Of a stretch of 64,000 bases of DNA, positions 51,477-63,300 are shown one piece after another. The notes below the pieces were generated by a model, which was not told the DNA's origin, ran no database searches, and saw only the letters and a program-made list of their open reading frames with translations. Origin of the DNA: Hydractinia symbiolongicarpus (lineage: Eukaryota > Cnidaria > Hydrozoa > Anthoathecata > Hydractiniidae); the NCBI RefSeq assembly GCF_029227915.1, contig NC_079885.1, forward strand, positions 30,383,001 to 30,447,000, written 5' to 3'. A program made the translations under genes and the position numbers. The stretch's first letter is position 1; each line of letters opens with the position of its first letter.

Positions 51477-53908
51477 ATGAAAGAGGTTTAATCGCCAGCA
51501 AACGACAACCTGCGATTTCCCGTAAATCCCGGGCTTGGCCCGTATAGTCGAATGTATACAAAGAAAGTACCCAGGGAGTAACTCATTTCCCGAACGATTT
51601 TTTAAATTATTTTTTCACCACTTAAACGCATGAGACTTGTAGGTTTCAAAAATGTTTTCATTTTTGATGAGACGCCTAATGAAAGAGGTTTAATCGCCGG
51701 CAAACGAAAACCCGCGATTTCCCGTAAATTCCGGGCTTGGCCCGTATAGTCAAATGTATACAAAAAAAAGTACCCAGGGAGTAAACTCATTTCCCAAACG
51801 ATTTTTTACATTATTTTTTCACCACTAAAACGCATGAGACTTGTAGTTTTCAAAAATGTTTTCATTTTTGATGGGACGCTGAATAAAAGAAGTTTAATCG
51901 CTGGCAAACGAAAACCCGCGATTTCCCGTAAATCTCGGACTCGGCCTGTATAGTCAAAAGTATACAAAGAAAGTACCCAGCGAGTAAACTCATGTCCCTA
52001 ACGATTTTTTAAATTATTTTTTCACCACTAAAACGCATGAGACTTGTAGTTTTCAAAAATGTTTTTATTTTTGATGGGACGCTGAATAAAAGACGTTTAA
52101 TCGCTGGCAAACGAAAACCCGCGCTTTCCCGTAAATCCCGGACTCGGCCCGTATAGTCAAAAGTAAACAAAGAAAGTACCCAGGGAGTAAACTCATTTCC
52201 CAAACTATTTTTTACATTATTTTTTCACCACTAAAACGCATGAGACTTGTAGTTTTCAAAAATGTTTTCATTTTTGATGGGACGCTGAAGAAAAGAAGTT
52301 TAATCGCTGGCAAACGAAAACCCGCGATTTCCCGTAAATCCCGGGCTTGGCCCGTATAGTCGAATGTATACAAAGAAAGTACCCAAGGAGTAACACATTT
52401 CCCGAACGATTTTTTAAATTATTTTTTCACCACTAAAACGCATGAGACTTGTAGTTTTTAAAAATGTTTTCATTTTTGATGAGACGCTTAATGAAAGAGG
52501 TTTAATCGCCGGCAAACGAAAACCCGCGATTTCCCGTAAATCCCGGGCTTGGCCCGTATAGTCGAATGTATACAAAGAAATTATACTGTGAGTAACACAT
52601 TTCCCGAACGATTTTTTAAATTATTTTTTCACCACTAAAACGCATGAGACTTGTAGGTTTCAAAAATGTTTTCATTTTTGATGAGACGCTTAATGAAAGA
52701 GGTTTAATCGCCGGCAAACGAAAACCCGCGATTTCCCGTAAATCCCGGGCTTGGCCCGTATAGTGGAATATATACAAAGAAATTATACTGTGAGTAAATT
52801 CATTTCCAGAACGATTTTTTAAATTATTTTTTCACCACTAAAACGCATAAGACTTGTAGTTTTCAAAAATGTTTTCATTTTTGATGGGACGCTGAAGAAA
52901 ACAAGTTTAATCGCTGGCAAACAAAAACCCGCGATTTCCCGTAAATCCCGGGCTTGGCCCGTATAGTCGAATGTATACAAAGAAAGTACCCAGGGAGTAA
53001 CACATTTCCCGAACGATTTTTTAAATTATTTTTTCACCACTAAAACGCATGAGACTTGTAGTTTTCAAAAATGTTTTCATTTTTGATGAGACGCTTAATG
53101 AAAGAGGTTTAATCGCCGGCAAACGAAAACCCGCGATTTCCCGTAAATCCCGGGCTTGGCCCGTATAGTCGAATGTATACAAAGAAAGTATACTGTGAGT
53201 AACACATTTCCCGAACGATTTTTTAAATTATTTTTTCACCACTAAAACGCATGAGACTTGTAGGTTTCAAAAATGTTTTCATTTTTGATGAGACGCTTAA
53301 TGAAAGAGGTTTAATCGCCAGCAAACGACAACCTGCGATTTCCCGTAAATCCCGGGCTTGGCCCGTATAGTCGAATGTATACAAAGAAAGTACCCAGGGA
53401 GTAACTCATTTCCCGAACGATTTTTTAAATTATTTTTTCACCACTTAAACGCATGAGACTTGTAGGTTTCAAAAATGTTTTCATTTTTGATGAGACGCCT
53501 AATGAAAGAGGTTTAATCGCCGGCAAACGAAAACCCGCGATTTCCCGTAAATTCCGGGCTTGGCCCGTATAGTCCAATGTAGACAAAGAAAGTACCCTGT
53601 AAGTAAACTCATTTCCCGAACGATTTTTTAAATTATTTTTTCACCACTAAAACGCATGAGACTTGTAGTTTTTAAAAATGTTTTCATATTTGATGAGACG
53701 CTGAATAAAAGAAGTTTAATCTCCGGCAAACGAAAACACGCGATTTCCCGTAAATCCCGAACTCGGTCCGAATAGTCAAATGTATACAAAAAAAAGTACC
53801 CAGGGAGTAAACTCATTTCCCAAACGATTTTTTACATTATTTTTTCACCACTAAAACGCATGAGACTTGTAGTTTTCAAAAATGTTTTCATTTTTGATGG
53901 GACGCTGA
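51477..53908 (+). repeat. 12-mer (2,432 bp) higher-order repeat, copy 2
   Basis: Second copy. The junction unit at 51471-51490 reads GATGGGACGCTTAATG. GATGGGACG normally pairs with CTGAATAAAAG, and CTTAATG normally follows GATGAGACG. The exchange therefore fell within GACGCT, at the start of the monomer as numbered here. Right of 53908 the copy 3 sequence takes over. Confidence 0.8.
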
Positions 53909-55341
53909 ATAAAAGAAGTTTAATCGCTGGCAAACGAAAACCCGCGATTTCCCGTAAATCTCGGACTCGGCCTGTATAGTCAAAAGTATACAAAGAAAGT
54001 ACCCAGCGAGTAAACTCATGTCCCTAACGATTTTTTAAATTATTTTTTCACCACTAAAACGCATGAGACTTGTAGTTTTCAAAAATGTTTTTATTTTTGA
54101 TGGGACGCTGAATAAAAGACGTTTAATCGCTGGCAAACGAAAACCCGCGCTTTCCCGTAAATCCCGGACTCGGCCCGTATAGTCAAAAGTAAACAAAGAA
54201 AGTACCCAGGGAGTAAACTCATTTCCCAAACTATTTTTTACATTATTTTTTCACCACTAAAACGCATGAGACTTGTAGTTTTCAAAAATGTTTTCATTTT
54301 TGATGGGACGCTGAAGAAAAGAAGTTTAATCGCTGGCAAACGAAAACCCGCGATTTCCCGTAAATCCCGGGCTTGGCCCGTATAGTCGAATGTATACAAA
54401 GAAAGTACCCAGGGAGTAACACATTTCCCGAACGATTTTTTAAATTATTTTTTCACCACTAAAACGCATGAGACTTGTAGTTTTTAAAAATGTTTTCATT
54501 TTTGATGAGACGCTTAATGAAAGAGGTTTAATCGCCGGCAAACGAAAACCCGCGATTTCCCGTAAATCCCGGGCTTGGCCCGTATAGTCGAATGTATACA
54601 AAGAAATTATACTGTGAGTAACACATTTCCCGAACGATTTTTTAAATTATTTTTTCACCACTAAAACGCATGAGACTTGTAGGTTTCAAAAATGTTTTCA
54701 TTTTTGATGAGACGCTTAATGAAAGAGGTTTAATCGCCGGCAAACGAAAACCCGCGATTTCCCGTAAATCCCGGGCTTGGCCCGTATAGTGGAATATATA
54801 CAAAGAAAGTATACTGTGAGTAAATTCATTTCCAGAACGATTTTTTAAATTATTTTTTCACCACTAAAACGCATAAGACTTGTAGTTTTCAAAAATGTTT
54901 TCATTTTTGATGGGACGCTGAATAAAAGAAGTTTAATCGCTGGCAAACAAAAACCCGCGATTTCCCGTAAATCCCGGGCTTGGCCCGTATAGTCGAATGT
55001 ATACAAAGAAAGTACCCAGGGAGTAACACATTTCCCGAACGATTTTTTAAATTATTTTTTCACCACTAAAACGCATGAGACTTGTAGTTTTCAAAAATGT
55101 TTTCATTTTTGATGAGACGCTTAATGAAAGAGGTTTAATCGCCGGCAAACGAAAACCCGCGATTTCCCGTAAATCCCGGGCTTGGCCCGTATAGTCGAAT
55201 GTATACAAAGAAAGTATACTGTGAGTAACACATTTCCCGAACGATTTTTTAAATTATTTTTTCACCACTAAAACGCATGAGACTTGTAGGTTTCAAAAAT
55301 GTTTTCATTTTTGATGAGACGCTTAATGAAAGAGGTTTAAT
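53817..55341 (+). repeat. Partial third copy, shift 2,026 bp (10-mer)
   Basis: This segment repeats 51791-53315 at a shift of 2,026 bp (CTCATGTCCC 51989 with 54015, AAAGTAAACAAAG 52159 with 54185, GAATATATAC near 52768 with 54793). It skips the two monomers that would complete the 12-mer. The match ends near 55341, where CGCCGGCAAATG replaces CGCCAGCAAACGAC. Confidence 0.75.
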
Positions 55342-57143
55342 CGCCGGCAAATGAAAACCCGCGATTTCCCGTAAATCCCGGGCTTGGCCCGTATAGTGGA
55401 ATATATACAAAGAAAGTATACTGTGAGTAAACTCATTTCCAGAACGATTTTTTAAATTATTTTTTCACCACTAAAACGCATAAGACTTGTAGTTTTCAAA
55501 AATGTTTTCAATTTTGATGGGACGCTGAATAAAAGAAGTTTAATCGCTGGCAAACGCAAACCCGCGATTTCCCGTAAATCCCGGACTCGGCCCGTATAGT
55601 CAAAAGTATACAAAGAAAGTACCCAGGGAGTAAACTCATTTCCCGAACGATTTTTTAAATTATATTTTCACCACTAAAACGCATGAGACTTGTAGTTTCC
55701 AAAAATGTTTTCATTTTTGATGGGACGCTGAATGACAGAAGTTTAATTGCTGGCAAACGAAAACCCGCGATTACCCGTAAATCCCGGACTCGGCCCGTAT
55801 AGTCAAAAGTATACAAAGAAAGTACCCAGAGAGTAAACTCATTTCCCGAACGATTTTTAAATTATCTTTTCACCATTAAAACGCATGAGACTTGTAGTTT
55901 TCAAAAATATTTTCATTTTTGATGAGGCGCTTAATGAAAGAGGTTTAATCGCCGGCAAACGAAAACCCGCGACTTCCCGTAAATCCCGGGCTTGGCCCGT
56001 ATAGTCGAATGTATACAAAGAAAGTACCCAGGGAGTAACACATTTCCCGAACGATTTTTTAAATTATTTTTTCACCACTAAAACGCATGAGACTTGTAGA
56101 TTTCAAAAATGTTTTCATTTTTGATGAGACGCATAATGAAAGAGGTTTAATCGCCGGCAAACGAAAACCCGCGATTTCCCGTAAATCCCGGGCTTGGCCC
56201 GTATAGTCGAATGTATACAAAGAAAGTATACTGTGAGTAACACATTTCCCGAACGATTTTTTAAATTATTTTTTCACCACTAAAACGCATGAGACTTGTA
56301 GGTTTCAAAAATGTTTTCATTTTTGATGAGACGCTTAATGAAAGAGGTTTAATCGCCGGCAAATGAAAACCCGCGATTTCCCGTAAATCCCGGGCTTGGC
56401 CCGTATAGTGGAATATATACAAAGAAAGTATACTGTGAGTAAACTCATTTCCAGAACGATTTTTTAAATTATTTTTTCACCACTAAAACGCATAAGACTT
56501 GTAGTTTTCAAAAATGTTTTCAATTTTGATGGGACGCGGAATAAAAGAAGTTTAATCGCTGGCAAACGCAAACCCGCGATTTCCCGTAAATCCCGGACTC
56601 GGCCCGTATAGTCAAAAGTATACAAAGAAAGTACCCAGGGAGTAAACTCATTTCCCGAACGATTTTTTAAATTATATATTCACCACTAAAACGCATGAGA
56701 CTTGTAGTTTCCAAAAATGTTTTCATTTTTGATGGGACGCTGAATGACAGAAGTTTAATTGCTGGCAAACGAAAACCCGCGATTTCCCGTAAATCCCGGA
56801 CTCGGCCCGTATAGTCAAAAGTATACAAAAAAAGTACCCAGAGAGTAAACTCATTTCCCGAACGATTTTTAAATTATCTTTTCACCATTAAAACGCATGA
56901 GACTTGTAGTTTTCAAAAATATTTTCATTTTTGATGAGGCGCTTAATGAAAGAGGTTTAATCGCCGGCAAACGAAAACACGCGACTTCCCGTAAATCCCG
57001 GGCTTGGCCCATATAGTCGAATGTATACAAAGAAAGTACCCAGGGAGTAACACATTTCCCGAACGATTTTTTAAATTATTTTTTCACCACTAAAACGCAT
57101 GAGACTTGTAGATTTCAAAAATGTTTTCATTTTTGATGAGACG
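55120..57143 (+). repeat. 5-mer (1,012 bp) tandem pair in C2
   Basis: 55120-56131 repeats at 56132-57143. Shared private markers are TTTTCAATTTTGATGGGACG (55511, 56521), GCAAACGCAAACCC, GTAGTTTCCAAAAATG, GAATGACAGAAGTTTAATTGC, CACCATTAAAACG and GATGAGGCGCTTAATG. Copies differ by single bases, such as CGCTGAATA versus CGCGGAATA and TTATATTTTCACC versus TTATATATTCACC. Confidence 0.75.
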
Positions 57144-57249
57144 CATAATGAAAGAGGTTTAATCGCCGGCAAACGAAAACCCGCGATTTCCCGTAAATCC
57201 CGGGCTTGGCCCGTATAGTGGAATGTATACAAAGAAAGTATACTGTGAG

Positions 57250-58061
57250 TAAACTCATTTCCAGAACGATTTTTTAAATTATTTTTTCACCACTAAAACG
57301 CATAAGACTTGTAGTTTTCAAACATGTTTTCAATTTTGATGGGAGGCTGAATAAAAGAAGTTTAATCGCTGGCAAACGCAAACCCGCGATTTCCCGTAAA
57401 TCCCGGACTCGGCCCGTATAGTCAAAAGTATACAAAGAAAGTACCCAGGGAGTAAACTCATTTCCCGAACGATTTTTTAAATTATATTTTCACCACTACA
57501 ACGCATGAGACTTGTTGTTTTCAAAAATGTTTTCATTTTTGATGAAACGCTTAATGAAAGGAGTTTAATCGCCGGCAAACGAAAACTCGGGATTTCCCGT
57601 AAATCTCGGGCTTGGCCCGTATAGTAGAATGTATACAAAGAAAGCACCCTGTGAGTAAACTTATTTCCAGAACGATTTTTTAAATTATTTTTTCACCACT
57701 AAAACGCATGAGACTTGTAGTTTTCAAACATGTTTTCAATTTTGATGGGAGGCTGAATAAAAGAAGTTTAATCGCTGGCAAACGCAAACCTGCGATTTCC
57801 CGTAAATCCCGGACTCGGCCCGTATAGTCAAAAGTATACAAAGAAAGTACCCAGGGAGTAAACTCATTTCCCGAACGATTTTTTAAATTATATTTTCACC
57901 ACTACAACGCAAGAGACTTGTTGTTTTCAAAAATGTTTTCATTTTTGATGAAACGCTTAATGAAAGGAGTTTAATCGCCGGCAAACGAAAACTCGCGATT
58001 TCCCGTAAATCCCGGGCTTGGCCCGTATAGTCGAATGTATACAAAGAAAGCACCCTGTGAG
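57250..58061 (+). repeat. Dimer (406 bp) tandem pair in C2
   Basis: 57250-57655 repeats at 57656-58061. The pair shares TTCAAACATGTTTTC, CAATTTTGATGGGAGGCTG, CACCACTACAACGCA, CTTGTTGTTTTC, GATGAAACGCTTAATGAAAGG and AAAGCACCCTGTGAG. It follows the 5-mer pair and uses derivatives of the same CAATTTTGATGGGA unit. Successive copies of that unit are 5, 4 and 2 monomers apart. Confidence 0.75.
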
Positions 58062-58500
58062 TAAACTCATTTCCAGAACGATTTTTTAAATTATTTTTTC
58101 ACCACTAAAATGCATGAGACTTGGAGTTTTCAAAAATGTTTTCATTTTTGATGGGACGCCGAATAAAAGAAGTTTAATCGCTGGCAAACGAAAACCCGCG
58201 ATATCCCTTAAATCCCGGACTCGGCCGTATAGTCAAAAGTATACAAAAAAAGTACCCAGGGAGTAAACTCATTTCCCGAAAGATTTTTTAAATTATTTTT
58301 TCACCACTAAAACGCATGAGACCTGTAGTTTTCAAAAATGTTTTCATTTTTGATGGGACGCTGAATAAAAGAAGTTTAATCGCTGGCAAACTAAAACCCG
58401 CGATTTCCCTTAAAACCCGGACTTGGCCCGTATAGTCAAAAGTATACAAAGAAAGTACCCAGGGAGTAAACTCATTTCCCGAACGATTTTTTAATTTATT

Positions 58501-58906
58501 TTTTCACCACTAAAACGCATGAGACTTGTAGTTTTCAAAAATGATTTCATTTTTGATGGGACGCTGAATAAAAGGAGTTTAATCGCTGGCAAACGAAAAC
58601 CCACGATTTCCCGTAAATCCCGGACTCGGCCCGTATAGTCAAAAGTATACAAAGAAAGTACCCAGGGAGTAAACTCATTTCCCGAACGATTTTTTAAATT
58701 ATTTTTTCACCACTTAAACGCATGAGACTTGTAGTTTTCAAAAATGATTTCATTTTTGATGGGACGCTGAATAAAAGGAGTTTAATCGCTGGCAAACGAA
58801 AACCCACGATTTCCCGTAAATCCCGGACTCGGCCCGTATAGTCAAAAGTATACAAAGAAAGTACCCAGGGAGTAAACTCATTTCCCGAACGATTTTTTAA
58901 ATTATT
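58501..58906 (+). repeat. Single-monomer tandem doubling in C2
   Basis: Two 203-bp units share the private AATGATTTCATTTTTGATGGG (58541 and 58744), AAAAGGAGTTTAATCGC and CCCACGATTTCCCG. The only change I saw is CACTAAAACG versus CACTTAAACG. A recent one-monomer duplication. Confidence 0.8.
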
Positions 58907-59100
58907 TTTTCACCACTAAAACGCATAAGACTTGTAGTTTTCAAAAATGTTTTCATTTTTGATGGGACGCTGAATAAAAGAAGTTTAATCGCTGGCAAAC
59001 GAAAACCCGCGATTTCCCGTAAATCCCGGACTCGGCCCGTATAGTCAAAAGTATACAAAGAAAGTACCCAGGGAGTAAACTTATTTCCCGAACGATTTTT

Positions 59101-59505
59101 TAAATTATTTTTTCACCACTAAAACGCATGAGACTTGTAGTTTTCAAAAATGTTTTCATTTTTGATGAGACGCTTAATAAAAGAGGTTTAATCGCCGGCA
59201 AACCAAAACCCGCGATTTCCCGTAAATCCCCGGCTTGGCCCGTATAGTCGAATGTATACAAAGAAAGTACCCAGGGAGTAACTTATTTCCCGAACGATTT
59301 TTTAAATTATTTTTTCACCACTAAAACGCATGAGACTTGTAGTTTTCAAAAATGTTTTCATTTTTGATGAGACGCTTAATGAAAGAGGTTTAATCGCCGG
59401 CAAACCAAAACCCGCGATTTCCCGTAAATCCCCGGCTTGGCCCGTATAGTCGAATGTATACAAAGAAAGTACCCAGGGAGTAACTTATTTCCCGAACGAT
59501 TTTTT
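59101..59505 (+). repeat. Single-monomer tandem doubling near C2 end
   Basis: Two adjacent units share GCAAACCAAAACCC with TAAATCCCCGGCTTGG (near 59223 and 59425, 202 bp apart) and AGTAACTTATTTCCCG. The CCCCGG variant is found only in this pair. They differ at CTTAATAAAAG versus CTTAATGAAAG. Confidence 0.75.
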
Positions 59506-59930
59506 AAATTATTTTTTCACCACTAAAACGCATGAGACTTGTAGGTTTCAAAAATGTTTTCATTTTTGATGAGACGCCTAATGAAAGAGGTTTAATCGCC
59601 GGCAAACTAAAACCCGCGATTTCCCGTAAATCCCGGGCTTGGCCCGTATAGTCGAATGTATACAAAGAAAGTACCCTGTGAGTAAACTCATTTCCAGAAC
59701 GATTTTTTAAATTATTTTTTCACCACTAAAACGCATAAGACTTGTAGTTTTCAAAAAATTTTTCATTTTTGATGAGACGCTGAATAAAAGAAGTTTAATC
59801 GCCGGCAAACGAAAACCCGCGATTTCCCGTGAATCCCGGACTCGGCCCGAATAGTCAAATGTATACAAAAAAAGTACCCAGGGAGTAAACTCATTTCTCG
59901 AACGATTTTTTAAATTATTTTTTCACCACT

Positions 59931-60327
59931 AAAACGCATGAGACTTGTAGTTTTCAAAAATGTTTTCATTTTTGATGAGACGCCTAATGAAAGAGGTTTA
60001 ATCGCCGGCAAACGAAAACCCGCGATTTCCCGTAAATCCCGGGCTTGGCCCGTATAGTCGAATGTATACAAAGAAAGTACCCTGTGAGTAAACTCATTTC
60101 CAGAACGATTTTTTAAATTATTTTTTCACCACTAAAGCCCATGAGACTTGCAGTTTTTAAAAATGTTTTCATTTTTGATGAGACGCTCAATAAAAGAAGT
60201 TTAATCGCCGGCAAACTAACACCCGCGATTTCCCGTAAATCCCGGACTCGGCCCGTATAGTCAAAAGTATACAAAGAAAGTACCCAGGGAGTAAACTCAT
60301 TTTCCGAACGATTTTTTAAATTTTTTT
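59931..60327 (+). repeat. Block A3, reduced to one or two monomers
   Basis: One clear A-block unit remains: AAAGCCCATGAGACTTGCAG, GACGCTCAATAAAAG and CAAACTAACACCCG (near 60213), ending in the shortened T tract before TCACCAC at 60328. It is the counterpart of 2790-3000 and 31360-31570. The rest of the A community, including the divergent unit, is absent here. Confidence 0.7.
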
Positions 60328-63300
60328 TCACCACTAAAACGCATGAGACTTGTAGTTTTCAGAAATGTTTTCATTTTTGAAGAGACGCTTAATGAAAGTG
60401 ATTTAATGGCCGGAAAACGAAAACCCGCGATTTCCGTAAATCCCGGGCTTGGCCCGTATAGTCGAATGTATACAAAGAAAGTACCCAGGGAGTAAACTCA
60501 TTTTTCAAAAGATTTTTTAAATTATTTTTTCACCACTAAAACGCATGAGACTTGTAGTTTTCAAAAATGTTTTCATTTTTGATGGGACGCTGAATAAAGG
60601 AAGTTTAATCGCTGGAAAACGAAAACCCGCGATTTCCCTTAAATCCCGGAATCGGCCCGTATAGTCAAAAGTATACAAAGAAAGTACCCAGGGAGTAAAC
60701 TCATTTCCCGAACGATTTTTTAAATTATTTTTTCACCACTGAAACGCATGAGACTTGTGGTTTTCAAAAATGTTTTCATTTTTGATGAGACGCTTAATGA
60801 AAGTGGTTTAATGGCCGGAAAACGAAAACCCGCGATTTCCCGTAAATCCCGGGCTTGGCCCGTATAGTCAAAAGTATACAAAAAATGTACCCAGGGAGTA
60901 AAATCATTTCTCAAACGATTTTTTAAATTATTTTTTCACCACTAAAACGCATGAGATTTGTAGTTTTCAAAAATGTTTTCATTTTTGATGAGACGCTGAA
61001 TAAAAGAAGTTTAATCGCTGGCAAACGAAAACCCGTGATTTTCCGTAAATCCCGGACTCGGCCCGTATAGTCAAAAGTATACAAAAAAAGTACCCAGGGA
61101 GTTAACTCATTTCTCGAACGATTTTTTAAAATATTTTTTGACCACTAAAACGCATGAGACTTGTAGTTTTCAAAATTGTTTTCATTTTTGATGGGACGCT
61201 GAATGAAAGAAGTTTAATCGCTGGCAAACGAAAACCCGCGATTTCCCTTAAATCCCGGACTCGGCCCGTATAGTCGAATGTATACAAAGAAAGTACCCAG
61301 GGAGTAAACTCATTTTTCGAAAGATTTTTTAAATTATTTTTTCACCACTAAAACGCATGAGACTTGTAGTTTTCAAAAATGTTTTCATTTTTGATGGGAC
61401 GCTGAATAAAGGAAGTTTAATCGCTGGCAAACGAAAACCCGCGATTTCCCTTAAATCCCGGACTCGGCCCGTATAGTCAAAAGTATACAAAGAAAGTACC
61501 CAGGGAGTAAACTCATTTCCCGAACGATTTTTTAAATTATTTTTTCACCACTGAAACGCATAAGACTTGTGGTTTTCAAAAATGTTTTCATTTTTGATGA
61601 GACGCTTAATGAAAGTGGTTTAATGGCCGGAAAACGAAAACCCGCGATTTCTCGTAAATCCCGGGCTTGGCCCGTATAGTCAAAAGTATACAAAAAATGT
61701 ACCCAGGGAGTAAACTCATTTCTCAAACGATTTTTTAAAATATTTTTTCACCACTAAAACGCATGAGATTTGTAGTTTTCAAGAATGTTTTTATTTTTGA
61801 TGAGACGCTGATTAAAAGAAGTTTAATCGCTGGCAAACGAAAACCCGTGATTTTCCGTAAATCCCGGACTCGGCCCGTATAGTCAAAAGTATACAAAAAA
61901 AGTACCCAGGGAGTAAACTCATTTCTCGAACGATTTTTTAAAATATTTTTTGACCACTAAAACGCATGAGACTTGTAGTTTTCAAAATTGTTTTCATTTT
62001 TGATGGGACGCTGAATAAAAGAAGTTTAATCGCTGGCAAACGAAAACCCGCGATTTCCCTTAAATCCCGGACTCGGCCCGTATAGTCAAAAGTATACAAA
62101 GAAAGTACCCAGGGAGTAAACTCATATCCCGAACGAGTTTTTAAATTATTTTTTGACCACTAAAACGCATGAGACTTGTAGTTTTCAAAAATGTTTTCAT
62201 TTTTGATGGGACGCTAAATAAAAGAAGTTTAATCGCTGGCAAACGAAAACCCGCGATTTCCCGTAAATCCCGAACTCGGCCCATATAGTCGAAAGTATAC
62301 AAAGAAAGTACCCAGGGAGTAAACTCATTTCCCGAACGATTTTTTAAATTATTTTTTCACCACTAAAGCGCATGAGACTTGTAGTTTTCAAAAATGTTTT
62401 CATTTTTGATGGGACGCTGAATAAAAGAAGTTTAATCGCTGGCAAACGAAAACCCGCGATTTCCCGTAAATCCCGGACTCGGCCCGTTTAGTCAAAAGTA
62501 TACAAAGAAAGTACCCAGGGAGTAAACTCATTTCTCGAACGATTTTTTAAATTATTTTTTCACCACTAAAACGCATGAGACTTGGAGTTTTCAAAATTGT
62601 TTTCATTTTTGATGGGACGCTGAATAAAAGAAGTTTAATCGCTGGCAAACGAAAACCCGCGATTTCCCGTAAATCGTACTCGGCCCGAATAGTCAAATGT
62701 ATACAAAAAAGTACCCAGGGAGTAAACTCATTTCTCGAACGATTTTTTAAATTATTTTTTCACCACTAAAACGCATGAGACTTGGAGTTTTCAAAATTGT
62801 TTTCATTTTTGATGGGACGCTGAATAAAAGAAGTTTAATCGCTGGCAAACGAAAACCCGCGATTTCCCTTAAATCCCGGACTCGGCCCGTATAGTCGAAT
62901 GTATACAAAGAAAGTACCCAGGGAGTAAACTCATTTTTCGAAAGATTTTTTAAATTATTTTTTCACCACTAAAACGCATGAGACTTGTAGTTTTCAAAAA
63001 TGTTTTCATTTTTGATGGGACGCTGAATAAAGGAAGTTTAATCGCTGGCAAACGAAAACCCGCGATTTCCCGTTAAATCCCGGTTTCGGCCCGTACAGTC
63101 AAAAGTATACAAAGAAAGTACCCAGGGAGTAAACTCATTTCCCGAACGATTTTTTAAATTATTCTTTCACCACTGAAACGCATGAGACTTGTGGTTTTCA
63201 AAAATGTTTTCATTTTTGATGAGACGCTTAATGAAAGTGGTTTAATGGCCGGAAAACGAAAACCCGCGATTTCTCGTAAATCCCGGGCTTGGCCCGTATA

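Larger units (their letters stand above)
46351..59930 (+). repeat. Block C2
   Basis: C-community units only; no GGCCGGAAAACG unit occurs between about 45620 and 60405. Markers are CGCCAGCAAACGACAACC, CACTTAAACG, CTCATGTCCCTAACG, AAAGTAAACAAAG, GTATACTGTGAG and GAATATATAC. The centre is a 12-mer repeat (49045-53908) with a partial 10-mer copy, and the right part is shorter repeats of 5, 4 and 2 monomers. No gene, transposon or spacer. Confidence 0.75.

Noticed and set aside
3001-60328. An exact 28.6-kb higher-order repeat unit.
   Set aside because: Only the A/B junction and about 0.6-1.7 kb after it align collinearly. Internal HOR content differs between cycles, so I claim a recurring order of communities, not an exact repeat.
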